Source: Bugulina stolonifera (lineage: Eukaryota; Bryozoa; Gymnolaemata; Cheilostomatida; Bugulidae). Taken from it: 64,000 nt of DNA. Position 1 is the first letter of the stretch. Each line of letters opens with the position of its first letter. Under the pieces are notes generated by a model. That model was not told the origin of the DNA. It made no database searches and worked only from the letters and a program-made list of their open reading frames with translations. Below, one piece after another: positions 38,229 through 51,658 of the stretch. The position numbers and the translations under genes were made by a program. The stretch covers positions 6,964,376 through 7,028,375 of the forward strand of contig OW285194.1 of assembly GCA_935421135.1 (NCBI GenBank), written 5' to 3'.

Positions 38229-40324
38229 TGTACATGTACATGTACATGCATAGATAATGGCAATTCTGAGCATATCAATTTTCCTCCACAATCATCTGTG
38301 ACAACTAACTTTGTGAACGCAGTACACTACCATCATATAACAACCTTATCACTCACTTATATTACCGGTTCTTGCCAATCTGGTTGGTTTGCTAGAATCC
38401 CAGCAGTGCGAATAAAACAGCAGCATGCAGTATGTAAACAATCTGACAACAGTAATTTCCGATATGTGGAAACTAAAACTACTTGGGGTTTTGGCCGGCT
38501 TACATTGTACGTAAGTGTCCATGCATGCAGTGGGTGACATGTTGGCTACAGGTTAACCTAGCATAGGTAGACCTAAACATTTCCAGGATGTTACGCCATC
38601 AGGAATGTTGATTGTTAGTGTTGGATGTGAGGGTACACAGGTCTAAAGTGTGTACTTTCCCCATTTTTGCTAGATGCATGCTCAGGACGTGTGTACTCTC
38701 ACTTCTTTGCTAGTTTCACAATACGGGCAACATGGTGCAAGACTAGAATAAACAAGAAGAAATTATTGGCTGCCTAGGGCTACATGTATTTCATCCGCAA
38801 AAATAGTTTTAAAATTCACATGTTTTGTTATTGAGGATGTACCCACCTCCAATGGTTCACTTCTAGCACTGTAGATTACTATCATAGCCAAAGATTTCAA
38901 GTTGATTTTTAACTACAGATTGATGTTGAACAACAATGCTCATGCGACAGTTAACTATCGATCTAACACATTCACCATCCCTCCCATTAAGAATTCTACT
39001 GACATTAACAATTGAAACTCAATGTTTTGTTTGTTATATTTTAGTAAGCTAACATACATGTACAGTGTACATGTAATTAGATGAATTGAAAGTATACCTA
39101 CATGTAGATGGCTGTGTTGTCGATGACTTAAAGAGAAAATGTTGTTGCTGTCCATTGAATGATCCTGACTCAGCTGAAGTTAGTTTCATCTCAGAAGGAT
39201 GTTTGAACTTTAAATAGTTCGGTTCTGACTCCACAGGGCTCTGAATATTTCCAGCTGAAGCAATGTGTGGCAAAGCAATTACTATTATTATATTGTTGGT
39301 AAATAGGAAATTAATTAAAGGGGCTACTCAAGTGGTCAAGTCACCAACAATACTGAAATTCTACTTAGCATTTATAGTCTTATTCCTGTTTGGTTATGCC
39401 ATGTGTTATTCTAGTACTGTAGCTATCCTATTGTTTGTGCCTTCCAGGCTACATTTAGAACAACTAGACCGCAACACAATGTATAGGCATAATATGTAGA
39501 AGAACGTGTATATACCAACAAAGGCAGCTACATATATGTAGTTATTGCCAGAAAAAGGAAAGCTTTCAAAAACTTGCACAAGTTATCCTACTGCTATATT
39601 AGTATACACTGTGAAATCATTTGTCCACTACAGCTGTACTCTTTCTATGCAAACAGCTTGAATTCAACAATTTTCTCTGTAAGACATAAAGCACGCAACA
39701 GTTGCGTCTTCATAACAAAGTTGCGTTTGAAGCAGTATTGAATAGTGCTAATGAGTCAAGCATGGGCAAGAGGGCACAACTTCGCTTATAGTAGCACAAA
39801 TGCAACAAACCCAAATAAGAGGTGCTGCATAACCCCTTTAAGTTTTCCTTTTAGTTCTGCCAGCTGATTACATTTATAGGCCATTCTTAATCAATCAACC
39901 TTTTAAAGTTCAAACGTTCATGCAATATCAGAAAATCTTTTCTCTGATTGAAACTAGTGCGATGCATCTCTGTGCCTTAGGTTTGCTGTTATATATTGTA
40001 GCCAGAGGTAAGAGAAAGCAAATATTCGGAGCAATATCCGTTTATGTTTGACCTCTTTTATGCAAGTTTTGCAATATTTTGAATTAGTAGTGAATCAAGG
40101 ATTACCACAAAAAAGCTTGTGTTTTTTCACATATCATATGCAATATATATGCATGTATATAAGATATAACTTGAAATGCATTGTTCAACTTGTATCAGTA
40201 TGTAGTATCCGTTGTAGTCGGTAGAATGTACCTTAGTGCACATTCTAATCTTGTATTCAATGTATCTAAATATGGATCATACTCAGTGAACAGATTGTGT
40301 GAATTTAATGCTGAATTACTCTAT
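38229..40324. other. no complete gene; orphan exon-like pieces on both strands
   Basis: Three pieces look exonic but do not connect. At 39098-39254 (-) an open stretch (YLKFKHPSEMKLTSAESGSF) lies between a TTCAG acceptor and a GTATAC donor, phase 1 in and 2 out. At about 38369-38510 (+) there is a stretch with QSDNSNFRYVETKTTWGFG before a GTAAGT donor. At about 39961-40007 (+) MHLCALGLLLYIVAR followed by G|GTAAGA looks like a signal-peptide exon with a phase-1 donor. No domain is recognised in any of them. Confidence 0.35.
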
Positions 40325-40330
40325 TTTATT
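40325..40330 (-). terminator. poly(A) signal of TSP1 gene D
   Basis: AATAAA on the minus strand about 180 bp past the stop. Confidence 0.45.
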
Positions 40331-40510
40331 TTATCCAATAATACACCAAACAAAGATTTGACAAAACTTTAAAGTGAAGGGTGGAAGTAGCAGAAACTAG
40401 TTTGCAGATCAGTAAATTGTTATTGAAAAGTTCTATGGAAATTCATCGTTATTGAATGATTCCAAGTCGTTCTAAATCCAAATGGTCAAATTGAGCAGGT
40501 GATCCAGACT

Positions 40511-42260
40511 TTACTTGTGGTAGGAAGATGGTCTGTGGTAAGATGGTTGATGGTGGTATGATTTGGTGTTGTAGTGTGGTCTGGGAGTGTAGTGGACAGC
40601 CCTGGTTTCAGTGCTAGGCCCATAGCAGTATTTACCGTTACAGCTTGGAGCAGGGTTGTTGCAGTATCTGCTTCTGGTCTCTTTGCCATAGCCGTGAGTC
40701 TTGGACCAGCTGGACCAATATCCCCAGTTACCATCAACTACCAGTGAGATACAATAACAGTAAATGTTGGTGCAATTGTCGCGCCAGTACGCCAAACTTA
40801 TTGCTTAGAAAAAATTGCAATATTTTACTCAGTAGACTAAAGATTTCCCAATAAATAGAGGATAACTACTATATAAAGATCAGTGATGCTGATTTTACTT
40901 TTGCAAGAGTTTTTAGAAAGACTAACTTGGTTTGTTGAAAGCATTAGTTCTGCATCGAACGTTCATGTAGTCAACATTGTGTACATTCAAAACTTGTGAA
41001 CGTTTTGTCAGTAGGCAGAAAAACCGGAATAATATGATTTACCTGGACAGCATTGAGTGTTGCACATTCTCTTTCTGTAGGTGGATCCCTGGCAGTAGTC
41101 CACATCCTTGCCATATCCATAGATGGTCTTAGTCTCGCAAGATCGGTATCGTCTCTGCTCACCTCCTCCGCATGTCACAGAGCAAGATCCCCACTCACCC
41201 CATTCTCCCCACTTCTTCTCAGCTGTAAATTAATTCACAATTTATTACAAACAATTATACACAGTAGTTCTACGGAACATGATCCTAAACAAAAGTTGAC
41301 CAAAATTGCACTCACAGATTTTCTATAAGCAATTCCAAATATTGGAAAAAACACTTTTGGCAAAATTACTTGACTAGTAACATTACAGTGTGCTTGACTG
41401 CTGTTGGACAGTTATATTACATGCAATTATACGACGTGGCAGCAACCTATGCGGTCGAGTTGGAATAATTTGTATGGTGTATACTTACTGTAAGAGTGGT
41501 GTACTTGATGGTAGCTTTTAGTGGTGTGGTAACTGTTACCATAACCGTACCCGGCAGCATTTATGGCACCTATATGTAAAAGATATGAAAGGGACAATGC
41601 GATAATATAGATGATGCACAATTTCATTTAATTTGCTATGACAGAGAAAGAATACTGGTGTAATCATATAATTATGTAATCATATAATTATGTAATCATA
41701 TAATTATGTAATCATATAATTATATATGCTTTTGTATTGAGCGTATATTAGCAGGTAAACGTCTCTGCCTAGTTGGAATTTCAAATCATAGTCTAAGTAC
41801 AGTAAATCAGTAAATCAAGTGTAAGTACAGATGAAAGAATGTCTACAGGATTTCAAAAACTTCATGTCCAGAAACGCAGTGAATTCTGTACTCTATGATA
41901 ATGTAAGGAACAATGTATGATAATTATATACTGACCTACTAAGGCAACCAAACCAATCAAAACAGCAAGTCTGGAGTCTAAAATAGAGAAAGAGGGGTAT
42001 CACATACCTTCTTGATGTAAGTATTATGCATATTTATGTGTTAATACCAAGATAACACTAGCAGCTATACTTGAGTTGAACAGCCAAAGAAAAGTGCTAT
42101 TTATAGATTAAATATATGAAAAAGAACATAATTATGAAATTTGTAGAGTTCTTACATGTACACAGGTAAAATAGCTTGCATTCAATCCCATAAAGCCTAC
42201 AACTATGTATTTTCAATGCACAAGAGTATAATTATGTTTAATTAGAGAATGCTTACCCAT
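40511..42260 (-). CDS. TSP1-doublet secreted protein, gene D (Tyr/His-rich tail)
   Basis: Coding exons 42257-42260 (ATGG), 41936-41977, 41489-41569, 41043-41222 and 40511-40737 (stop 40511-40513); phase 1; 177 residues, the longest of the five. Leader [16 protein letters not shown]. The linker (16-42) is Gly/Tyr/His-rich ([20 protein letters not shown]), unlike the Pro-rich linkers of A, B and E. Module 1 (43-102): [22 protein letters not shown], a near-canonical TSP1 with CSVTCGGG and seven cysteines. Module 2 (103 on): [20 protein letters not shown] with three cysteines. The C-terminal 35 residues are a Tyr/His/Ser/Pro-rich low-complexity tail ([16 protein letters not shown]). Such His/Tyr-rich stretches occur in cross-linked or metal-binding matrix proteins; this analogy is inference. 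Confidence 0.87.
41660..41724. repeat. 16-bp tandem repeat, 4 units
   Basis: Unit GTAATCATATAATTAT, four copies with the last degraded; lies in the intron of gene D between the signal-peptide and linker exons. Confidence 0.9.
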
Positions 42261-42317
42261 GTTGATGTATTGAGAGTACAACTTAGTCAAACTGTGATGT
42301 TCACTCTGGCGTTCTTT

Positions 42318-42327
42318 CTTTTATACT
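42318..42327 (-). promoter_or_regulatory. TATA element GTATAAAAGA, gene D
   Basis: Same decamer, 58 bp from the ATG. Confidence 0.72.
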
Positions 42328-44248
42328 ATTCCACGATGATAGACACCCAATTAAAAATAGCGTTGGAAGAAAAAGCAATATGACGAATTAATAGTTATTT
42401 CAGTTTGTGGAAAAGTTCCTGTTTTCATATCAGACTAAATATCTGATCAATTGCCTAGTCATGTTATAATTCTATTTATAAAGGTACAATGTGTGGAAAC
42501 CAGAAGGTATCCGACTCTCTCTTTATACATTGTAGATGTAAGACTGCCTGTTTTACATGTAGTTTGATGCTTGTTTCCAAAGCATTCGGAATGGCCCACG
42601 CACATGCAAGATTTTACATCGTTCAAGGCTCAAACAAGGCCAAGGGTTTAAAAATAGATAATGTATGATATGAACATTATTGACCTGTATTTTGGACAAT
42701 TTATTCAAAAGGAATATATCACATTCAATTTAGACAGACAAGAGTATACCAGTCAAAAGACCTGGTGGACACACAATGTCTAGACAAAGCCTGTGATGAT
42801 GTTACCATTGCTTTTCTAAAATCTCAATATTGTTAACAAATTAAGGTAGTACAGATAAGTTTGAATTTGAGAACTATATAATTATGCTAATTCTGCCTGC
42901 AGGATGCCAGGTTTTGGCTACTGCAGTCACATACACAATAAAGAATTAGTTGCTCAAGCATTGTGAATACAATACTATTCAGCTAAGGTCTCTATGTGTC
43001 TACATGCATGAGACTTACATTGTATGTCTATTTACATGTACATTAAAAACACAACACCATTTACATGTACATGCATAAACAAATTTTCACAGCACATCAC
43101 CAAGACAGCATCATGATATAGTACATGTATGCAGTGTATTGTACCAAAACTGCTAACATTTAAAGAGAAGGCAACTTCTTCTACTCATTGAGCTTTATGT
43201 CATTCCACAATATAGATATGCATAGATAGGAAGGCCACTCCTCTAAGCTAACAATACAGGAGTACTTAGGGCATAAATCTACATAATATTACAACTTCAC
43301 CTTTTCCATGACACTACAAATTTGGTTACCAACGATCAATTATGTACTAGTATGTAAATATAGTGTGTAATATATGAACACTGCACATTAGTGGTCTTGT
43401 TCAGTATAGTTTTATTATACAATTACAAAATGTCATTTGCAGTCTGGTTTACCCGTTTACATATTATTTTGATCAAGTGCTGTAAATTATTCTAGAAGCT
43501 TCGCATTGTCAGAAAGATTTACATATTATCTACACTACACTACACTACACGACTTCACAAGAGATGCTGGAATAGCAGTTTGACTCAACTTGTCATAAAA
43601 AGCCTTCAAATTAATTGTGGTCATTTGGCTGTTTAATTACATAGAAAATATTATGTTGAATTTAGTAATATGCAGCGTAGCAGTGCGGAGTGCTGTCATT
43701 GGAATGAATATAAAGTACTTAGTGATGACCACTGTCCAAGTAATTATTCTCCTACTTACCATATTCACACTTCCTCAGGGGAAGACCTTCAGTCGCTTTT
43801 ACCTAAAATTATTTAAATATAAAGCACTAGTTTATTAATTATGCAACTAAACTGACAGACTGTCAAAATCAAATTCCTGTTTTTTAGACTATTCATATGC
43901 TAATTTCATTTATGCTAATTGATAAATTGTGAAACAATCAATATTAATGTTTGACTAAAAGTTGTTTGCTCTGAGTGAATATTCGTTTAATTTACAGGAC
44001 GTATCTCCATCTACCACCTCCTATATAATGTTGGAGTAACTGCTACAGAGATCCATGTACATACTGTATCATCTACACTGTACTAGATCAAAGTTTTACA
44101 CAATATCAAAAACCTTCGATCCATGTTGGTTTCAGATTATTGAATATTTTCCTATACATAATAATAATACACGCGCGCGCATTTGAATCTGCACAGAGCT
44201 CAGGATACTGTAAGTTGTTGTCACAGAGAAGCTTGCTGCTTTTGATTG

Positions 44249-44320
44249 TAACATACCTGTATGTATGTAACTATGGTTACAATACATACCTGTATGTATT
44301 GTAACCACAGTTACAACAAT
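44249..44320. repeat. hairpin with repeated ATACCTGTATGTAT
   Basis: GTAACATACCTGTATGTATG is followed by GGTTACAATACATACCTGTA and its complement TACAGGTATG...; a short perfect stem of about 15 bp sits around CCTG, with an additional partial copy on the left. Confidence 0.65.
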
Positions 44321-47154
44321 TAGAATGCGAATTTAAATACAACTAAATGTACTGTTTTTTATCATATTATTTCTAAATGTTTAGAGGCAATATCATTTTT
44401 ACAACCTCTACTGTAAAAGAGATGGTATGTGTGGCAATTCAGTGATCGGATAACTCCTTATACACTTGTTTTACAGTATGCAGCACCAACAAAAAACATC
44501 CCTGCACTCAGTTCATTTATAATTTATGTGATTGTAATACTGATATATATTTTACACATTGAACCAAAATCTTATGAATTGGCAAAATAATGTACATAAC
44601 ATTACTAATATCAACAGCACTAATGAAATAACCAAGCGTTGTACAGTGTAAATACTTCAATGCAGACATTTATGCTGTGACGTGGGTACAATTTACGTGT
44701 AATACCTGCACCCTATACCAGTACGCCAATGATACAAAAATAAAATATGTAAAAGATTGTGTTAATACTGAGGGTCTAAGATTTTATTTGGTATTCTACT
44801 CAACTGTAGCTAGCAGACTATTATAATATTAGCACCTAAAATTAGATGATCTAGGCCCTGTTCGTCTCATGTTTATCAGAACTCTCAGGCTAAGTTTGTC
44901 TCATGTTTGTCACATACAGTGTACCTGTGCACATCAACTTACATTTATTTCTGTTTGGAAAGCTGGGATACAGATTTTGCAACGCTTTGTACCGCGGTTT
45001 TTCACAGCTAATTAATAATAGACATGACATAATCGCTACATAGCATCTATACGCCACTTGTCAGTTGACATAAAGGGGAAGAATAATGCCAATAAATTAT
45101 GATTGATTATTCATAATGGCTTGTGCGCGAAGTGGAAAACTTTTCAAACAATTAATTATGGATAATTTATGGCCACATGTGAGCAATATAACAAAATTAA
45201 AATGCTTTGCCTCAACGTATAAAAGCATGGAAGTTTGCCTGATCAATCATGTGGCTATGGTTTAGGGTTTGGGGTTTGGGTTAGGCCTAATTGTCTGACA
45301 TGTGAATGGAGGTTTCTAATTGCCATCTTATGCAGAATAATCTACTGTGATGTCACAGACGATATGCTTTTAAAACTGCTCCAAAAACGTGTTTGCAGGT
45401 TGTACTTTTTATTTTTAGTGACAAATTTTGAAAGTTTCATATTATGCAACTACAATGTACCTTATACAATTATAAATTGTATTTAGCTTTATTTGTGGCA
45501 GGGATAGTTTAAACTTATGTACACATTTATATTCCTATATTTTAGAAATTAAGTTAAGAAGGATAGCAAAGTAATGGAAGATTACTTCACTATCCTGAAT
45601 GTTGCGCGTATTTAGGCGTCGGCTAGCGGTAATTTAGAACTTCTGTAAAGCAGAAGCACAGTTTTATAAACACAAAAAGTTTTAAACATGAAGTTTCAGT
45701 CAACCTTGTGAAAATGGCACATCTACTACTGGTGTAACCGGACAACATTGCAATGCCTGGTATTGATTAATGGTTCGGTTACTTGACTCCATGACTATTT
45801 TAATCTCATCAAACCCTGAATCGAACTGCCGCTTTTCACATCAAACAATACATTATGCTATGACAGGTAATCTATCTAACCGTTTATTTTTACTTGCTCT
45901 GTATTGCTCAACCTGACTTGACTACAGATTTGACATAGGCAAGGTTTTAATTTGTGGAATTCAAGTTAAATTAATTTTATTTCATTGTTCTAAACAGGTG
46001 CTTTCTTATTTCTAAACACAGAGCATTCGGACATAATGATTGGCAATTGGGTTTCGCCTTAGAGTCAAATCTCCAATGGCATGCATGAGGCCAGATTACT
46101 TGTCAATCAGGCAAAGCGTGCCATCTAAGAAGCAACGTTATGATCGGCACGTTTCCATAAAGTTTCAGGCTGGGTTTAACTACGCATCGATTGCTATCTA
46201 GGATCCAGTTGTAACTGGCACCGAAATAATTCACTGATGGCTCAGGACATATATTGTATCCAAGCTGAAGTTGATTCATGCATTATTGTCAACATTGAAG
46301 TATTCTTTCAAAATCTTACTACTAAAATTGGTGACAGAATGTGTTTGATTATCCAGATGTATAAAATATGTAGGTTTGTCAAGTTTTGTACCGTGGTAAA
46401 TCTCTCTACTATCAATTTTTGACTTTATATTCTCAGTATGATTAATAGAATATGACTACTTCCTATTTTTACTACAATTAAAGACAAGGAAAGGAGGCAA
46501 GCAATGGTGTGTAGAGTCCACACAGACTCTGATCACCACACAGTCACCACCCTTTATTTGAACTATATCCGACCAGGAAATACAATGTACTAGACAAAGT
46601 ATGACGTTTGCATATGAGCATTTATTTCACTCTTGGAGCAGGAGACTTGTCCATTGCCACACCCTCATTTCTAATGTAAAGGTATTCATTACATTGAATC
46701 TGATAGTTGCCCAATCCTTAAAACAATTAGCATAACTTCCTCTCATTAATGCAGAACCAAAGTCATTGTGATTGTATATCTCCTGTGAATTTCTATCAGC
46801 TTTGGCAACATAATTAAAAATTACACCCTTTTACAAGGACTTAATGCTGTAGGCTCGAATATAAATTTGCTTACTATAACCATACAAATTTGCTTACTAT
46901 AACCTACATGTATTATCATAACCTTACTGAATAGCCCATAACAGCAGGATCTACAAATCATTGACTTACCACACACATATAGCTTTATATTCCACCTATA
47001 ATAGTGGTGAGACATTCCACATATTATCAGTTTTAGATACGTCATTTGCATATTGTCATCTACTATCCACAGCAGAAAATTCTCATTTACCTACATATAA
47101 TACTTTGTTTGGTAAGACATCTTTATAACCTTATGCTCCGTATTACTTGGTGAT

Positions 47155-47195
47155 GAGGGAGGGGGGTGGGGGTTGGTGGTGGGGGTGTGTAATAT
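47155..47195 (+). other. G-run cluster
   Basis: Runs of G of length 3 to 6 (GGGAGGGGGGTGGGGG then GGTGGTGGGGGTG) in otherwise AT-rich DNA; matches the pattern of a G-quadruplex former on the + strand. Confidence 0.6.
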
Positions 47196-49128
47196 TAATA
47201 CAATGTTCAATTATTATTACACACATAATGTGTGATCAGATACAGTAAATGCAGTGAGACATCAGTTATTGACTGATGGGTGCGAGTGTTGTATGTTGAT
47301 ATATTATTTTAAGCGGTCTTCACACAGACCTAGCCAATGGTGATGCAGTTTAAATCCATTGATAGAGAACCCTTAACAATTCAAAGCAGTCATGTAGTTA
47401 AGTATAGTTTACATGTATGTACATATATCAATTATTTCTCTGACACATTGAGATTTAGCTGAGATCAAAATAATGGTATATTAAATACTGAACCTCTGTC
47501 CTATTAATCATACAATTATTGTAAGACAAGCAATTACTAAGTGATTTTTTGTTTACTAAATTGTACTATCAATAGAGGAATGCTACCACTTACAACCACC
47601 TACACTCACATTAAACGCTATTCAGCATATCGCATTGTGAAAAAGTTATTGTAAGTTAGGTCCTGCCATGTGATGCCCTTTAGTAAGTAACTGATTCATT
47701 ATTTTAGGCTTTCAGCTTGCTTGAATCTTTGTATGCAACCTTACGTTTAGGTTGTTTGATAATTTTGAATAATAGGAAAATTATTTTGGTAATACCTGGT
47801 AATTTATCTGTTGATTAATATTCAACCTGTTTGATGGTACCATGTTACAGAGTTGCACCAGATATTTTTTATGTGACAGTTAAGTGAAAAATAGAAAGGA
47901 ATTTGGCATCAGCATATGAGAATAACAACATCACTTCCTCTATTTCACTGAATAGAAGCCGGTAAACGTGCATCACATCAGTCGCTGATATTTTATCTCT
48001 TCTTTTATGTTCACATACCGGTATTTTTTCCTCATGTAGATTAGAGGGAAGGAAGACCAGTTAGTTTCGAATTAGATTAACTTCTACAGCTGGAGCACTT
48101 TTAGATTCTTACAACAAATCCAACCATTTGAATTACACACTGTATGGTACTCGTTTTAGCAGCATGCTCGCATCTATCATTGCTATTTACATCTACTTCA
48201 TATTAAATCTTCTCACACCAGTATTCAAATATTAACATTTCAATTAATGCTAATCTAGGATGGATCCTGGATACTTGGCTGTAGGTGGAAAACACCACAT
48301 GCTAATCAGGTTGTTTGACTGTAAGTTTGAATAAATGAATATAATATTCAGATAATAATAGATGATATTCTTTCGCTCAGCGCTGCCTTGCCAACGGCCC
48401 GGACCACAACAGGACACATTAAACACTTGCTATCAACTTAACCTACCTACCTAGTGTAGCGCCTTAGCATTTTCGGTTATTTGCAACTCAATGAAACTAT
48501 CTTACCACAAGGATTTGTCCTTCTACCTCTCTGCCCAGAGCTTTAGTTTCCACGTCACTGAAACAGAAGTTCACAATTGATTGTATAACATTCCTTGGCA
48601 GATGAAGGTAGAGGTGGAACGAGACAGCATTTTTGGATTCAAGACGAGATTCGAGACACTACTTCTAAAAAAAATTGAGACGAGACTGGGTTTTAGGATT
48701 CAAGGGAATTTTCCTAAAAAGTTCGTCAAATTTTATATATCTGCATGTTGGAACTCCAGCTGCCATCACACTGGTGGATGCATTGACATCTACACAGTGT
48801 AGAGGATGAGAAGAGGTAAATGAGGATACAGAGAACAATATATTGATAGTCAATGAATTACTTCTGCAATTTGGTATTTGATGCTTTATGTATGCAGTAT
48901 TGTCACAATAATTATTACATTTTTGTTATGAAAATAGCATTTCCATTAAAGCCTGATAATTATTGTGCTGATGCCAACAATTCGACAGTTGAGGAAGTTA
49001 ATAAAACATCCTCTATAACATTCTTGCAAAGCACCTGCCAAGTACCTGCCCATTGACACATACTTATAATAGTCTTTGTAATGCATATCAGAGAAACAGT
49101 TCTCCAGCCATATCCTTCAGTTTTCAGG

Positions 49129-49180
49129 AGGGGGGGGGGAGGAGGGGAGGGGAGGGGAGAGAAGGGGAGGGGGAGGGTAC
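49129..49180 (+). other. polypurine G-rich tract
   Basis: About 50 bp of only G and A with repeated GGGG blocks (AGGGGGGGGG, GAGGGGAGGGGAGGGG). Potential G-quadruplex or triplex former. Confidence 0.7.
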
Positions 49181-49435
49181 CATACATACTCCAGCACTGA
49201 TCACTACTACTAGCATACTAAGCTCACTGCATAAGTACCATACTGGCAGCCATTCTACACTAACCCTTTGGTGATGTAGGTACCTGCTGTGCATATCTTT
49301 AATTTTATAGCTATGCGTATAATGTAGATAAATAGGATCAATTGAAATATAAAAATAGCATGCACTATTCGTAAGCAAAACAGAGAGAAGCTGAAAGACT
49401 AACCAACAACTTTCATAACCTGCAAGATAGGATAA

Positions 49436-50160
49436 CTTCTAATGTAATACCACCAATAGCAAGGGTATGATGACACCAGTGGAACCATCCATGGACACCA
49501 TCCTCTTTACCATACTTTACTCTTCACCATTTGCACCTTCATCTATCAAAAATTAAGAGTGTAAGATTCACACTGCATGATATCCTAACAAACACTCTTG
49601 CGCTATTGAAAGGAACAAAGTCAGGCTCTCAACAGGAATTGAATAGCAAGGTCATTACATCAACATGTAATACTGGTGTTTTATTATACATTTACACCAT
49701 GTGATGTGGTTCATTCTGTAGTACTACACTACATTACATTGTGCATGCATTATAATAAAACAATGCTTTACGATGAGGGTTTGCCCGCTCTTGATGTTCT
49801 AATTTAAGTGAGAGCTTCATTCCAACTTTAGAAGAATTTGGTATGTTAATCATTTATACAGTCATGCAAGTAATAACTGCAAATATCTTTCTGCTTGAAT
49901 GCCCTAGTCAAGTTAGGGAGCATATTTTTATATTACTGGTGGCATTCATTATGGAGTTGTCCTTTCTTGTAATTATGTAAATGCCATATCGGTTGGTTTC
50001 AATGGTATTATTAGTATGCCAACATTACAGGTTAGATTCCATTGAGATTTATCTCCTCTTATGTGAATGGAAATAACATGATACGTGTAGGGAGACAGAG
50101 CATGGTGTCCATGGATGGCTCCACTTGTGTTAGTATGCCCATATCATTGGTGGCATTACA
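49436..50160. repeat. imperfect inverted repeat, arms about 110 bp
   Basis: The arm 49436-49545 (AATACCACCAATAGC...GGAACCATCCATGGACACCAT) matches the reverse complement of about 50055-50160 (GGAGCCATCCATGGACACCAT...AATGCCACCAATG). Probably an old fold-back element. Confidence 0.5.
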
Positions 50161-51100
50161 TTGGGAGTTACCCTATATTGGAGGTTATAAAACTTCTTGG
50201 TTAGTCCCATATCTACACAACTACTGAGCTAACAGTGGGTTTTAATGTGATACCTCATAATATTCAATGTGCATGTACATATAGGGTCATGCAGTTATTA
50301 ATAATTGAACCACCAAGAATTATATTTTCTTTCAATGATCAACTTCACACGGACACCTACATCTAATTTGTACATGTAGTTGCACACTCTGGTTTAATAA
50401 CATTTTCCATGGCAATAGTTCAACTTAAATGTCTATTATATTGAAATAAATCAAGACTGCATAGCCTATAACCATCTTAATTGCACATGGCAGAATGATC
50501 ACCAGTTCATGCATCTAGCTACAAACTCTGAAATATAGTGCTTATTCATTTACCTTATGCTGTGTTACACACACATTGAGTTGAATGCATACACATACTT
50601 GATAATATCTACAGAAATGCTGGTAAGAATGAGTGGTAGAAGCTATAGCATATTTTAGTATCCTTTAATATAGTAACTATAAATAAAATGTCTATTATGT
50701 TCGAAGACATCCTTGTCTTGCATTCCATCACATGCCTTAAATACACCAAATGGTTTCCTACTTCAAAGTTCCATACTAATAGCAATTTGATTTGAATGAC
50801 TAAAAAAACATTCAAACAAAAATTCATTCTGGTTACATACAGTAAGAGAATAATTTCTTACTCACTAAAATTATAATATTTCTTACAAAATGTTTACACT
50901 TGGTAGCGGAGAACTTCTGTTTTTTATACTGCAATAAAGGAAGATAACTCTCAAAATAAATTCAGAATCACTATGACTGCGTCATTTTACTATATTAATG
51001 ACGCCCATGAAACAGAACTACAAGAATAGTAGAAGTTGTGCTCCCAACTAGTTTTGAGAGAGGACAACTCATGGGTGCCCATATATTTCTATAATATAAA

Positions 51101-51420
51101 AAACACAACAGATGATAGTGTCTTCACGACTTAAACTTCAGACCCCGGCCAGTTTACAAAAATATTTTTCAGCACACATATTCGTAACAAAGTTGCGAAC
51201 ACACCGGCTTCGGCCAAAAGTAAAATCTTCAATTTTGTACGAAGAAGCCAGGTGTGCCGATGACCTAGGGATGGCTTCATCCGGCCAAGCAGAATCCCAG
51301 GCCAATTATAGTCCTTCTGACTTATGTCGGACGGCCGTGTTTATTTGCGACCCGAGTCCGTTCAAGGGGTCGCGAAAACACTACGAAACAGCTATTTCCT
51401 GTTTACTCACTTGAACTCTG
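51101..51420. other. CpG-richer island with a 100-codon open frame
   Basis: Base composition changes to many CG dinucleotides (CGGCCGTCCG, TCGCGAC) against an AT-rich background. The + strand is open 51112-51414. No domain, signal peptide or clear splice pair is recognised. It could be a promoter/first-exon region or a repeat fragment. Confidence 0.35.
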
Positions 51421-51658
51421 TTCTTCTGTAGAGTTTATATTGTGTTTGCGTTACATTACTGCCAAGTAGGAGACAACTCATCACGCATTGGAAAGCATTT
51501 TGGAAGCCACTGGATATGTGCCACACAAATACCTACTTGCACAGACCTGACCTGGTCTTTGCTAATAGCCGCCCTCGTCTGGCATGGGCCCAGGTAATAA
51601 GGTGGTGCAATGCTGATGACTCTACAATGTACATTAACAAACCTGTAGGAATAGCACA

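Larger units (their letters stand above)
42328..51100. other. long region without a supported gene
   Basis: AT-rich, no domain-bearing exon seen on either strand. It holds a perfect-looking hairpin at about 44274-44304 (GTTACAATACATACC pairing with its complement), G-runs at 47155-47195 and 49129-49180, an imperfect inverted repeat 49436-50160, and an exon-like piece at 48260-48322 (+; MDPGYLAVGGKHHMLIRLFD before a GTAAGT donor) without partners. It could include introns or regulatory DNA of genes outside the window. Confidence 0.4.

Noticed and set aside
45259..45285. Telomere-like TTTAGGGTTTGGGGTTTGGG
   Set aside because: Too short and irregular; no TTAGGG array.
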